This document shows positions 7,932 to 16,974 of a stretch of DNA of 59,111 nucleotides, one piece after another (the stretch's first letter is position 1; each line of letters opens with the position of its first letter). Source of the DNA: an uncultured Lachnospiraceae bacterium (GTDB lineage Bacteria; Bacillota; Clostridia; Lachnospirales; Lachnospiraceae); assembly GCA_947574135.1 (NCBI GenBank), contig CANPIM010000014.1, positions 1 to 59,111 of the forward strand, in the 5' to 3' direction. Under the pieces are notes generated by a model. It saw nothing but the letters and a program-made list of their open reading frames with translations, was not told where the DNA came from and searched no databases. Made by a program: the position numbers and the translations under genes.

Positions 7932-10900
7932 ATGGCAGAGATGGATTATCGGGTAAGGCAGGAGATTACCAGAAGCCGGGATGAGGCTTTACAGAAACGG
8001 ATCCAGGGACTTACGGGGGAGGACAGAGGGATTGCGGAGGCTATCCGTAAAAACTGTTATGATGAGGCTTTGGTTTCCAGGGTGAGAAACAAATTTTATA
8101 CGTGTCCCAGGCTCACCCCGTCTCAGTGGATGAGAGAACACAAAGGATTGCTCAAGGCCTTTGTTCCCCAGGCGTATCATCAGTCCTGTCTCCATATGAT
8201 GGATAAGCTTAATCAATTTCCCTTTCCCAGGGGGTGGGCTCGCAGAAGCGTGCGGACAAAGAGCTATGAGCCTCAGGTACCCCAGATGTTTCAGATATTG
8301 ACCTCCTATGAGAAGCTTTTTTACTGTGGAGAGCGGCTGGAGGATGTGATGCTGGGACATCTGAGCGGGGAAAAGCTGGAGTATATCCGCAGGGAGTGGA
8401 ATTTCACCAATGGCTTTCATTACCTCTATGGGGCAGAGATCGACGGGGGAAACCAGGCGGTGATCCATGGGTTAAAGTCTCTGATCTTAAGCGAGAATAA
8501 TACGGCATATCTGGACAGGGAGATGATCTTGGGCATTCTTCAGTCTGATCATGAGGAGCTTAGGGAGCTTATCTGTAAGCTTTTATTGGCAGCCCGTCTC
8601 CAGGAGGGACTGCGCCAGGCCATTTGCGAGAGCATGGATGAGGGAACTCCGGAAGCATTTCTAATGCTTTTGCAGGTTATTGAGGAACACGATCTGATTC
8701 GCTATTCCTCTGTTCTTCGATCCGTATCCACCTGGATTGGGATTTTTGGCGAATCCTCCCCAGAGCGGATCAATAAAAAGCTTCTGCAGCAGATGGGACA
8801 GTGTCTGCGTGATCCTAAGCTTTGCCAGAGCCTTTTGGAAACCAATGATTCCATTTCCATCAGTGTGGCTCTGTGGGCGCTGGGCTTCCGGGAGGCCCAG
8901 GATGCCATAGATGCCATGAAACGGCTCATAGATTTTGGTACCAAAAATCAGAGGCTTACGGCCTCCTACTATAACCGGAGCCTTTATGATGAGAAGCTTC
9001 GGGTGCAGGTGGCGAAAAAGGTGATTCTGGAGCAGGGAGAGGATCTGGAGCTGGTTGCAGCCTATTTGCCGGCCTATACGGAGCCTTTAAACAACCATAT
9101 CCGGGAGTTGATTTTTGAAAAGAAGGAGGTCTATTACAGCTATGAATTAGTCTCTCCACGGACTCCTAATCTGAAAAAATATTTTGAAAATCAAAAGGAA
9201 GCAGAGGATCTGTACCAATGCTTTTTGAATATCTATCACAGACTGCCAAAAAAGGGGCTGGTCTTTGATCCCTGTATTTTTCCCTGGTATCGGGTGGAGC
9301 TTTCTCCTTCCAGCGTGGTGGCTCAGCTGGCCTTTACAGCTTATGTGCTAAAGGATCAGGAAAAGATAACCTTTGCTGCAGGATTGTTGGACGAGGCAGA
9401 CGGAGACGAGCGGAAGTTTTTGATTCACCTTCTTTTGTATTCGCCTAAGAATCAGACCCAGCGAAATCTGGTAATCGGCTATATGGGAAGCACCAAGACC
9501 CAGGCTTCGGATGCGGCTATGAAAATCGTAAAGCGGTTGCAGTTATCCGGAAAGGAGTATGAGCTCTGTGAGGATATGCTTCGGTTTAAGCGAAACGAGC
9601 TTCGGTCGGTTCTTATAGAGCTTTTGATGAAGCAGAAGGAGGAGGGGCTTAGGGCTTCCCTTACACGTCTTTTGGAGGATAAGAGGGAGGAAAAGCGCAG
9701 TGGAGGCCTGGATATCCTTATGCGCCTGTCCAAGGATCAGAAGCAGGAGAAGGTTTATGAGAAAATGCGTCCCCTGATCTCTCTGGTATCCAGTCCCACG
9801 GACAAGGAAAAAATTCTTATAGAGGAGCTTCAGGGAGAAAATGCAAAGGAGGAAGAGGAATGTTACGGAATCTATGATCCCAGGGCTTCGGAGGAGCTTC
9901 TTCAGTCTGTACAGATAGAGAAATTCTCGGCAGAGGCTATGGCTTCCAGATGTCTGCCCTTTACGGAGAAGGAGATCATAGAGAAGCTTGAGAAGCTTGA
10001 CAGAATTTTTCGGGAAAACAGAAATTATGAGTATATCAATTGGCTGGGGGAAAAGGAGCTTTTGGGAAACAAATATACCTGTCTCAAGGAGTCCGGCTAT
10101 CCCCAGGATTTATTCCTTCGGTTTCAGCTAAAGAATTTCCCCCTGGAGGCTGTATTTCGCCGGTTTTATGAGGAGGAGCTTGGAAGCTATGCGGCCCTAG
10201 TGGAGCTGGAGGCCGTGCTCTCGAAAAAGGAAAAGAGTATTTACAGTAAGGGAGAAAAATTTTATAAAAAGATTTTTGGAAAAATGCCCCTGCAGGGGAT
10301 TCCCTTTCCCTTAGAATATGAAAAGCAGATTATGGATCTCAAACTGGTATACCGATATGAGTATTTAGATAAGAAGGAGCTGCTGGAAAATGGGATTTCC
10401 ATGCTCTCTGCTCTTATCCCCTTTGTGAATGAAAAAAATAAGATGATCTCCTATACCTATAAGGGCTGGAACGGAAGAGAGAGCCAAATGAGCATTTGTC
10501 TCAGTCAGATGCCTCTGTTGACCCGCTATTTCGAGGGCCTGCAGTATTGGGAGACGGATGAGGAATTTATCCGGGCTTTTTCTGTGGCCTGGCAGTTTGA
10601 GAAGAAGATCCGGGAAAACAGAAAGTATAATACCTTTGCCAAGCCTGTGAACCTTTATGGGGGAAATTCTTATCTGGATACAGGGTTTACCCCCATTTGT
10701 CCCTACTGGTTTTTTAAGGCCTTTCATATGGGACTTATTACTAAGGATATAGTATACCGGGCGATTATGGAGTATTTTCACTGCCAAAACTGTCTGCAGG
10801 TGCTGAGCAGGGTGGAGAAGGGAGAAGGTGTCCGTCCCATGGGCCGGGGCGCTCTCAACTACTTTTTCGGCAGTCTGCGCACCAATGAGATTTATAAGGC

Positions 10901-13118
10901 AGGAGAGAACTATTTTGGGGAGGATACCTGGATTGGAAAGCTTCTTCGGGAATTCTATGGGGGAATCGTTCCTGTGATCGTGGATCGGGAGCTGCGCCGG
11001 GGAGAGGCGGAGACTGAGGTTACCTGGATGGTGCGGGGCATTGAATATATTCAGGGAATGGATTATCTTATCCGTATTCTCATGGCCCTGGGAAAGGATA
11101 CCTTGAGCCGGGATACCTATTATTACTGGTATTATGGGGGACGAAGCCAGTCCAAGAAGGAAGTTTTAAGCCGGCTTTTAAAGGTCTGCTATCCGGCGCC
11201 AGGGGAGACAGGGCAGGATTTGACAAAGGCTTTGAAAAAAACCAGGATTAAGGAGGCCCGCCTGGTGGAGGTGGCCATGTATGCGCCTCAGTGGATTGAT
11301 ATCATTCAGGAGCATCTTGGTTGGAAGGGCTTAAAGAGCGGCTGCTATTATTTTATGGCCCATATGAATGAGCGATTTGACGATCAGAAGCAGGCTATCA
11401 TTGCCAAGTATACGCCGCTTTCCCCGGAGGAGCTCCAGAATGGGGCCTTTGATGTGGACTGGTTTGAGGAGGCCTATGAGCAGCTGGGAGAGAAGAATTT
11501 TGGTCTTTTGTATCAGGCGGCAAAATATATCTCTGACGGGCAGAAGCATTCCCGGGCCAGAAAGTATGCTGACGCGGCTACAGGCAAGGTAGGCCTGGCA
11601 GATTTGGAAAAAGAGATTTCGGACAAGCGAAATAAGGATCTTCTTATGAGCTACAGTCTGGTTCCCTTCCAAAAGAATCGGGAAAAGGATATGCTGAATC
11701 GATATCAGTTTATCCAAAAATATGTAAAGGAGAGTCGTCAGTTTGGAGCCCAGCGGCGGGCCAGCGAGGGAAAGGCCGCAGAGATTGCCCTGGTAAATCT
11801 AAGCGTTCGGGCCGGCTACGGGGATGTAATACGTTTAACGTTAAATATGGAGACTCGCCTGGTGGAAACACTGGAGCCCTTGATGGCCTGGAAGCCGGTG
11901 GAGGATGTGGAGGTCTGCCTTCATGTGGGAGCAGACGGAAAGAGTGAGATTCTCTGTCAAAAGAATGAAAAGCCTTTGAAATCCCTTCCATCAAGGCTTG
12001 GAAAGAATCCTTATATCTTGGAGCTGAAGGAGGCGCATAAAAAGCTTAAGGAGCAATACAGCCGCACAAGGAAGATGATGGAGGAGGCCATGGAGAGTGG
12101 TACGGGTTTTCGTGTCTCGGAGATCCGGGGACTGTTAAATAATCCGGTGGTGCGGGCTATTCTGGAGCCTCTGGTATTTATGCACCAGGATGCCCTTGGT
12201 TTCCTGTCTCCCGGTGGAAAGTCTTTGGAAAATGAAGCCTTTCGGTGGAAAAAGGATTCCTCTGATCTCTATTTAAAGTCCTGGACAGGGGAGGAGCTTT
12301 TCCTGGAGCCGGATGGAGAGCTTCGGATTGCCCATGCTCTAGATTTGTATCGTTCAAAGGAATGGCAGGAGTATCAGAAGTATCTCTTTGATCAGGAGAT
12401 TCGTCAGCCCTTTAAGCAGGTATTCCGGGAGCTGTATGTGAAGCTGCCCGAGGAGCTGGGGCTCAAGGCCTCTCGTATGTTTGCGGGAAACCAGATTCAG
12501 CCCCAGAAAACTGTGGGATGTCTCCGAAATCGGCGTTGGGTGGCAGACTATGAGGAGGGCCTGCAGAAAATTTATTATAAGGAAAACATTGTGGCCCGAA
12601 TTTATGCCCTGGCAGACTGGTTTTCTCCCAGCGATGTGGAGGCGCCTACTCTGGAGTGGGTGGAGTTTTCCCATAGAAAGACCTTCCAGCCTCTCACCAT
12701 TGACCAGGTGCCGGATCTGATCTACAGTGAGGTCATGCGGGATGTGGACCTGGCTGTGAGCGTGGCCCATGCAGGAGGGGTGGATCCGGAGACCAGTCAT
12801 TCCACCATAGAGATGCGTCGGGCCATTGTGGAGCTGAATCTGCCCCTCTTTGGTCTGAAGAATGTGACTCTTACGGACAGCCATGCTCTGATAAAGGGAA
12901 AGCGGGCCGTTTACAATGTACACCTGGGAAGCGGCGTGGTTCACCAGGAGGGAGGCTCCATGCTGCATATTCTGCCTGTGCACAGTCAGAAGAGGGGGCG
13001 GCTGTTCTTGCCCTTTGTGGACGAGGATCCAAAGACCGCAGAAATTATGTCCAAGATTGTGCTGTTGGCCGAGGATCAGAAAATCAAGGATCCTTCTATT
13101 TTAAGTCAGATTGTTTAA
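7932..13118 (+). CDS. Giant DUF4132 (MolR/YehI-like) family protein
   Basis: About 1728 residues, cytoplasmic, no signal peptide or membrane segment. The first two thirds is helical with repeat-like stretches reminiscent of HEAT repeats; the last part (from about residue 1540) matches my recollection of the DUF4132 C-terminal region: WVEFSHRKTFQPLTIDQVP, then DVDLAVSVAHAGGVDPETSH and a GSGVVHQEGGSMLHILPVHS segment close to the end. E. coli YehI/MolR belong to this group; no enzymatic function is established that I know of. I choose ATG 7932 (GGGAGG at 7917-7922) instead of an upstream ATG at 7893 that overlaps the previous gene. It stands between mnmG and rsmG, the only large non-housekeeping gene in this operon. 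Confidence 0.8.
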   Translation: MAEMDYRVRQEITRSRDEALQKRIQGLTGEDRGIAEAIRKNCYDEALVSRVRNKFYTCPRLTPSQWMREHKGLLKAFVPQAYHQSCLHMMDKLNQFPFPRGWARRSVRTKSYEPQVPQMFQILTSYEKLFYCGERLEDVMLGHLSGEKLEYIRREWNFTNGFHYLYGAEIDGGNQAVIHGLKSLILSENNTAYLDREMILGILQSDHEELRELICKLLLAARLQEGLRQAICESMDEGTPEAFLMLLQVIEEHDLIRYSSVLRSVSTWIGIFGESSPERINKKLLQQMGQCLRDPKLCQSLLETNDSISISVALWALGFREAQDAIDAMKRLIDFGTKNQRLTASYYNRSLYDEKLRVQVAKKVILEQGEDLELVAAYLPAYTEPLNNHIRELIFEKKEVYYSYELVSPRTPNLKKYFENQKEAEDLYQCFLNIYHRLPKKGLVFDPCIFPWYRVELSPSSVVAQLAFTAYVLKDQEKITFAAGLLDEADGDERKFLIHLLLYSPKNQTQRNLVIGYMGSTKTQASDAAMKIVKRLQLSGKEYELCEDMLRFKRNELRSVLIELLMKQKEEGLRASLTRLLEDKREEKRSGGLDILMRLSKDQKQEKVYEKMRPLISLVSSPTDKEKILIEELQGENAKEEEECYGIYDPRASEELLQSVQIEKFSAEAMASRCLPFTEKEIIEKLEKLDRIFRENRNYEYINWLGEKELLGNKYTCLKESGYPQDLFLRFQLKNFPLEAVFRRFYEEELGSYAALVELEAVLSKKEKSIYSKGEKFYKKIFGKMPLQGIPFPLEYEKQIMDLKLVYRYEYLDKKELLENGISMLSALIPFVNEKNKMISYTYKGWNGRESQMSICLSQMPLLTRYFEGLQYWETDEEFIRAFSVAWQFEKKIRENRKYNTFAKPVNLYGGNSYLDTGFTPICPYWFFKAFHMGLITKDIVYRAIMEYFHCQNCLQVLSRVEKGEGVRPMGRGALNYFFGSLRTNEIYKAGENYFGEDTWIGKLLREFYGGIVPVIVDRELRRGEAETEVTWMVRGIEYIQGMDYLIRILMALGKDTLSRDTYYYWYYGGRSQSKKEVLSRLLKVCYPAPGETGQDLTKALKKTRIKEARLVEVAMYAPQWIDIIQEHLGWKGLKSGCYYFMAHMNERFDDQKQAIIAKYTPLSPEELQNGAFDVDWFEEAYEQLGEKNFGLLYQAAKYISDGQKHSRARKYADAATGKVGLADLEKEISDKRNKDLLMSYSLVPFQKNREKDMLNRYQFIQKYVKESRQFGAQRRASEGKAAEIALVNLSVRAGYGDVIRLTLNMETRLVETLEPLMAWKPVEDVEVCLHVGADGKSEILCQKNEKPLKSLPSRLGKNPYILELKEAHKKLKEQYSRTRKMMEEAMESGTGFRVSEIRGLLNNPVVRAILEPLVFMHQDALGFLSPGGKSLENEAFRWKKDSSDLYLKSWTGEELFLEPDGELRIAHALDLYRSKEWQEYQKYLFDQEIRQPFKQVFRELYVKLPEELGLKASRMFAGNQIQPQKTVGCLRNRRWVADYEEGLQKIYYKENIVARIYALADWFSPSDVEAPTLEWVEFSHRKTFQPLTIDQVPDLIYSEVMRDVDLAVSVAHAGGVDPETSHSTIEMRRAIVELNLPLFGLKNVTLTDSHALIKGKRAVYNVHLGSGVVHQEGGSMLHILPVHSQKRGRLFLPFVDEDPKTAEIMSKIVLLAEDQKIKDPSILSQIV

Positions 13119-13129
13119 GGATATAGGAG

Positions 13130-13888
13130 ATGGAAAAAAATAATAATTTAAATCAAGCCCATCGAAAAGAGCAGATCCAATATTTAGAGACCAACTGCCA
13201 GAAGATCGGCATCACGCTCACAGGGGATCAGCTAGAACAGTTTTATGGGTATTATGAGCTTTTGACAGAGTGGAATCAGGTAATGAATCTTACAGCCATT
13301 ACAGAGTATAAGGATGTGGTGCAGAAGCATTTTGCAGACAGTCTGACCTTGGTGCCTGTTTGTAAGCTAACAGGTACCGGAGCTCTCCTGGATGTGGGAA
13401 CCGGGGCGGGATTTCCCGGGATTCCTTTAAAAATTGCCTTTCCGGATCTTCGCATCACCCTTTTGGATTCTCTCAATAAGCGGGTGAAGTTTTTAAATCA
13501 GGTCATAGAGGAGCTTGCGCTTTCTCAGATTCAGGCCTATCATGGTCGGGCGGAGGACTTTGCAAGAAGGAAGGAATTTCGGGAGCAGTTTGATTTCTGT
13601 GTATCCCGGGCTGTGGCGAATCTGGCTTCTCTTTCGGAGTATTGCCTTCCCTTTGTCCGGGTAGGCGGCCTGTTTATTTCCTATAAATCGGGAAACAGCG
13701 GGGAGGAGATCGCAAAGGCTCAGAAAGCCATACAGGTGTTGGGGGGCCATATGCGGGAGGTAAAGGAATTTTGGCTTCCGGATTCGGACATTTCTCGTTC
13801 CTTTGTGATGGTGGAGAAGAAAAAGGCCACCGATAAAAAATATCCCAGGAAGGCAGGACTTCCTGGGAAGGAACCCATACTGGCGTAG
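13130..13888 (+). CDS. rsmG: 16S rRNA (guanine527-N7)-methyltransferase RsmG
   Basis: SAM-dependent methyltransferase that makes m7G527 in 16S rRNA (GidB). 252 residues, slightly longer than usual because of a basic C-terminal tail. The SAM-binding motif LLDVGTGAGFPGIPL is at about 86-100, and the family segments NLTAITEYKDVVQKHFADSL and SRAVANLASLSEY are both present. Start ATG 13130 follows AAGGA at 13117-13121. The last codons contain a 9-bp inverted repeat that acts as terminator of the opposing gene, so the tail sequence is shaped by that overlap. It converges with the hydrolase gene, leaving 24 bp between stops. Confidence 0.95.
   Translation: MEKNNNLNQAHRKEQIQYLETNCQKIGITLTGDQLEQFYGYYELLTEWNQVMNLTAITEYKDVVQKHFADSLTLVPVCKLTGTGALLDVGTGAGFPGIPLKIAFPDLRITLLDSLNKRVKFLNQVIEELALSQIQAYHGRAEDFARRKEFREQFDFCVSRAVANLASLSEYCLPFVRVGGLFISYKSGNSGEEIAKAQKAIQVLGGHMREVKEFWLPDSDISRSFVMVEKKKATDKKYPRKAGLPGKEPILA
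13834..13867 (-). terminator. Terminator of the alpha/beta hydrolase gene, inside rsmG
   Basis: Perfect 9-bp stem CCCAGGAAG / CTTCCTGGG with a 6-base loop (13844-13867). Read on the minus strand it is followed by ATATTTTTTAT, a good U-tract; read on the plus strand there is none. It therefore terminates the minus-strand hydrolase transcript while lying within rsmG codons. Confidence 0.85.
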
Positions 13889-13912
13889 AAGGGTCTGATC
13901 TATCCGAAGGGA

Positions 13913-14866
13913 TTATTTTTCTAAATAAATAGAAAGCAGGTCTAATAGCTCCTCCGGCTTCTCCAGCTGGGGGAGATATTTGCATTCCTTGATAAATTCC
14001 GTCTCAATGGCCGGATTATAGCCTGTGTATTCCTCTGCCGTGCTGTAGCTGTCCGGATAATCGCTGCCCCCTATGAGATAGATGCTGTGATTGATCTCCT
14101 TTAGGGCATGTATGATATTTAGATTCAAATAATTGCTTTTCAGGCTGGAAAATAAAAACTTAGACAGAGCTCCCTTTTGATGGGCAGCCTCGTAGCAGAT
14201 GTCTAAATCCTGCTGTTCTATTTTATCCATATTATAATAATAGTTCTCCTGGAAAGACTGCTTTATCATATGCTTAGCGGAAAGAATATTATAGATCAGA
14301 GTGCCTATTACAGGAGAGTTAATAAAAAGCTTTAGGGTTTTTGTTCTCTTGGAAGGCGCCTTGTTTAGCTGCCGTAAGGCCGGCGGATTTAAAAGGATAA
14401 TTTTATCAAAATATATGGGATTGTGAAAGCAGGCCATGATTGTGAAAGAGCAGGACAGACCTGTGACTATCACGTCGGTCTTGTGTTTTATCACATCCTT
14501 GATAAAATCGGAGATCAGCTGCACATACAAAAAGTTGGTGTAAGTAATGTTTGTTTTTTCTGAACGTCCGCAGCCGAAAAGATCCAATACATAGACTGTA
14601 TGGGATTTGGAGAGCTGGCTGATAAGCTTTCTCCATTCAGAGCCGGAGCTGGCCGGGTGCAGGTCATGAAGGAGAAGAAGAGGGGAACCGGAGCCATATC
14701 GGTTGTAGAATATTTTTCCGAAGCGCCAGTTGTAGATTTCTCCCTTGCTGTCGTCTAACAGATTTTTTAGGGTTGCAGTGTAGAAGGTTAATTTATTGGC
14801 CAGATGGATACTGAGCGTTGTACAGCCGGATAAAAGGATAATTTTTCGAAATGTTTTTTGATTCAT
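13913..14866 (-). CDS. Alpha/beta hydrolase, membrane-anchored or secreted candidate
   Basis: 317 residues. The core shows the alpha/beta hydrolase pattern: LLLLHDLHPASSGS (oxyanion-hole region), then YVLDLFGCGRS and a nucleophile elbow GLSCS (G-x-S-x-S); an aspartate-containing LIGGSDYPDSY follows late in the chain. The N-terminus (MNQKTFRKIILLSGCTTLSIHLA) is a short hydrophobic stretch that may anchor the protein. I choose ATG 14864-14866 because AAAGGATCA lies 8 bases upstream; a longer TTG reading from 14908 has no such support. Substrate cannot be told. Base composition is visibly more AT-rich than the flanking rsmG gene, which hints at separate acquisition. It diverges from parA. Confidence 0.75.
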   Translation of the reverse strand: MNQKTFRKIILLSGCTTLSIHLANKLTFYTATLKNLLDDSKGEIYNWRFGKIFYNRYGSGSPLLLLHDLHPASSGSEWRKLISQLSKSHTVYVLDLFGCGRSEKTNITYTNFLYVQLISDFIKDVIKHKTDVIVTGLSCSFTIMACFHNPIYFDKIILLNPPALRQLNKAPSKRTKTLKLFINSPVIGTLIYNILSAKHMIKQSFQENYYYNMDKIEQQDLDICYEAAHQKGALSKFLFSSLKSNYLNLNIIHALKEINHSIYLIGGSDYPDSYSTAEEYTGYNPAIETEFIKECKYLPQLEKPEELLDLLSIYLEK

Positions 14867-15018
14867 AAAAGTGATCCTTTCATTATAAAATGAAAAATTT
14901 TGTGACAAAATGGTTGATGAATTTATAATCTAAGAGGTAGATAGCTTCATGTTCTTGAATTTATCATAGCATAGATGTGGGATGGTGACAAGATGGGAGA
15001 AAATATTTTAAAGTTCAA

Positions 15019-15034
15019 TGTTTCACGTGAAACA
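15019..15034. promoter_or_regulatory. parS site 1
   Basis: Perfect 16-bp palindrome TGTTTCACGTGAAACA, identical to the canonical Bacillus/Clostridia chromosomal parS bound by ParB (Spo0J). It lies 133 bases upstream of the parA start. Confidence 0.97.
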
Positions 15035-15082
15035 TACTTTAGTTGGTTTAATTCTTAAAAATTAGAAAAGATTTCTGTTTTG

Positions 15083-15098
15083 TGTTTCACGTGAAACA
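15083..15098. promoter_or_regulatory. parS site 2
   Basis: Second perfect TGTTTCACGTGAAACA, 64 bp from the first. It occupies the -35 region of the parA promoter, ending 9 bases before the -10 hexamer, so ParB binding should interfere with or tune parA transcription. Confidence 0.97.
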
Positions 15099-15104
15099 TT
15101 TTTG

Positions 15105-15113
15105 TGCTATAAT
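15105..15113 (+). promoter_or_regulatory. parA promoter, extended -10
   Basis: TGC followed by TATAAT (15108-15113). The position of the -35 element falls within parS site 2 and is a poor match to TTGACA, so the extended -10 is likely to be what recruits polymerase. Confidence 0.7.
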
Positions 15114-15151
15114 GTCTCAAAAGAGGGAGAAGCCGAAAGGATAAAATACGT

Positions 15152-15919
15152 ATGGGAAGAGTTATTGCAATAGCAAATCAAAAAGGCGGTGTGGGAAAAA
15201 CTACAACTGCTATTAACCTTTCTGCTGCGCTGGCCGAGGCGGGAAAACAGACTTTGACTATTGACATTGATCCTCAGGGAAATACTACCAGTGGATTGGG
15301 TGTAGATAAGCACCATTTGGATTGCACCATTTATGATTTAATTCTTGGGGAGTGTTCTATTGAAGAAAGTGTGATCGTTACAGATTATGATAATCTGTAT
15401 CTGATTCCATCCAATGTGGATTTAGCCGGTGCAGAAATTGAATTAATTGGAATTCAGGATAAGGAATTTATTGTCAAGAAGGCGGTTGAGCAAATTCGGG
15501 ATGATTATGATTTTATTATTATTGATTGTCCGCCGTCCTTGAATATGCTGACTATCAATGCCATGACCACGGCGGATACAGTGTTGGTGCCTATTCAGTG
15601 TGAGTATTATGCCCTGGAGGGGTTAAGCCAGTTGATTCATACCATCAATCTGGTAAAAGAGCGGCTGAATCCGGATTTGAACATGGAGGGTGTGGTGTTT
15701 ACCATGTATGATGCCAGGACCAATCTCTCCCTTCAGGTAGTGGAAAATGTAAAAAACAATCTTCATCAAAAGATTTACAAGACCATTATTCCAAGAAATG
15801 TGCGTTTGGCTGAGGCTCCCAGTCATGGGCTGCCTATTACGGTGTATGATACCAAATCTGCGGGGGCGGAGAGCTACCGGCTTTTGGCTCAGGAGGTTAT
15901 GAACCGGCAGGAGGAATAA
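15152..15919 (+). CDS. parA: Chromosome partitioning ATPase ParA/Soj
   Basis: Walker-type ATPase that binds DNA non-specifically as an ATP dimer and moves or positions ParB-parS complexes; Soj also affects DnaA activity in relatives. 255 residues. The deviant Walker A KGGVGKTT lies at 11-18, with DIDPQGNTTSGLG soon after and a Walker B IIIDCPPSL near residue 125. Start ATG 15152 follows an AGAGGGAGAAG ribosome binding sequence. It is followed by parB after 125 bp. Confidence 0.97.
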   Translation: MGRVIAIANQKGGVGKTTTAINLSAALAEAGKQTLTIDIDPQGNTTSGLGVDKHHLDCTIYDLILGECSIEESVIVTDYDNLYLIPSNVDLAGAEIELIGIQDKEFIVKKAVEQIRDDYDFIIIDCPPSLNMLTINAMTTADTVLVPIQCEYYALEGLSQLIHTINLVKERLNPDLNMEGVVFTMYDARTNLSLQVVENVKNNLHQKIYKTIIPRNVRLAEAPSHGLPITVYDTKSAGAESYRLLAQEVMNRQEE

Positions 15920-16044
15920 AGCTAGGTATTTGGCAGGGCAGAATGAATCTATGGGAAGCATGTTTCACAATACAAACGTGAAAGCAGCTGGTAAGAATTG
16001 GTATGTATCATAAGTGAGAATAGATGAGAGAAGGGAGTTTATTT

Positions 16045-16974
16045 ATGGCAGCGAGAAGAGGGGGATTGGGAAAGGGACTGGACAGTCTGATACCGGATAC
16101 AAATCCAAGGCCTTTGAAGGAGAATGCAAAGGTAGTGGAAAAGGTGATTGAGAAAATAGTAGAAAAGCCGGAGCTGCGAGTAAAGATTTCCAAGGTGGGA
16201 CCGAACCGGGATCAGCCCCGCAAGCAGTTTAACGAGGATGCGCTTCAGGAGCTGGCGGATTCCATTAAGCAATTTGGTGTGCTGCAGCCCTTGCTGGTAC
16301 AGGAAAAGAATGGATTTTATGAGATTATAGCCGGTGAGCGCAGGTGGCGGGCAGCCAAAATGGCGGGGCTTAAGGAAGTTCCGGTGATTGTAAAGGATTA
16401 TACGGATCTGGAAATCATAGAGATTGCTCTGATTGAAAATATTCAGCGGGAGGACTTAAATCCCATTGAGGAGGCTTTAGCCTATAAGCGCTTGATTCAG
16501 GAGTTTCAGCTGAAGCAGGACGAGGTGGCGGAGCGGGTTTCCAAGAGCCGGACGGCTGTGACCAATTCCATGCGTCTCTTAAAGCTGGATGAGCGAGTAC
16601 AGCAGATGGTGATTGATGATATGCTGTCTACAGGACATGCCCGGGCCTTGCTGGGTCTTGAGGATGGAGAGCTGCAGGCTGCCACAGCTGCAAAGGTTTT
16701 TGATGAAAAGCTTAGCGTGCGCGAGGTAGAAAAGCTGGTCAAGCAGATGCAAAAGGAAACGCCGGAAAAGAAGAAGCCGGATCCGGATCTCCAGTTTCTC
16801 TATGCAGATTTGGAAGAAAAAATGAAAGGAGCCATAGGGACAAAGGTTTCCATTCGGCAAAAAGCAAAAAATAAAGGAAAAATTGAAATAGAATATTATT
16901 CCAGAGAAGATTTGGAAAGAATTATAGATATGATAACAGCAGGAGGAAAAGACAGTGGGAAGTCCAATTTCTGA
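16045..16974 (+). CDS. parB: ParB/Spo0J chromosome partitioning protein
   Basis: CTP-dependent DNA clamp that loads at parS. 309 residues from the ATG at 16045, preceded by AAGGGAG at 16031-16037; an upstream in-frame ATG (16024) lacks a ribosome binding site. The order is: N-terminal ARRGGLGKGLDSLIP box that stimulates ParA, the ParB/Srx domain with the CTP-binding GERRWRA at 97-103 and ENIQREDLNPIEEA, the helix-turn-helix region (QDEVAERVSKSRTAVTNSMR), then the C-terminal dimer domain. The two parS sites lie about 1 kb upstream. The 3' end overlaps the next gene by 20 bp. Confidence 0.97.
   Translation: MAARRGGLGKGLDSLIPDTNPRPLKENAKVVEKVIEKIVEKPELRVKISKVGPNRDQPRKQFNEDALQELADSIKQFGVLQPLLVQEKNGFYEIIAGERRWRAAKMAGLKEVPVIVKDYTDLEIIEIALIENIQREDLNPIEEALAYKRLIQEFQLKQDEVAERVSKSRTAVTNSMRLLKLDERVQQMVIDDMLSTGHARALLGLEDGELQAATAAKVFDEKLSVREVEKLVKQMQKETPEKKKPDPDLQFLYADLEEKMKGAIGTKVSIRQKAKNKGKIEIEYYSREDLERIIDMITAGGKDSGKSNF

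Larger units (their letters stand above)
14867..15151. other. Divergent hydrolase/parA intergenic region with two parS sites
   Basis: 285 bp, AT-rich. It holds the two parS sites and the parA promoter in its right half. In the left half there is a plus-strand TTGTGA-18-TATAAT combination around 14899-14928 and a minus-strand TATAAT near 14884-14889 just before the hydrolase ribosome binding site; both are unproven promoter candidates. Confidence 0.6.

Noticed and set aside
11331..12983. Minus-strand frames of up to 209 codons opposite the DUF4132 gene
   Set aside because: Codon-pattern shadows of a long plus-strand gene; histidine/leucine-rich translations typical of antisense frames.
14867..14908. 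Upstream TTG start for the alpha/beta hydrolase
   Set aside because: It would run through the promoter-like TATAAT and ribosome binding site of the shorter, better supported start at 14866.
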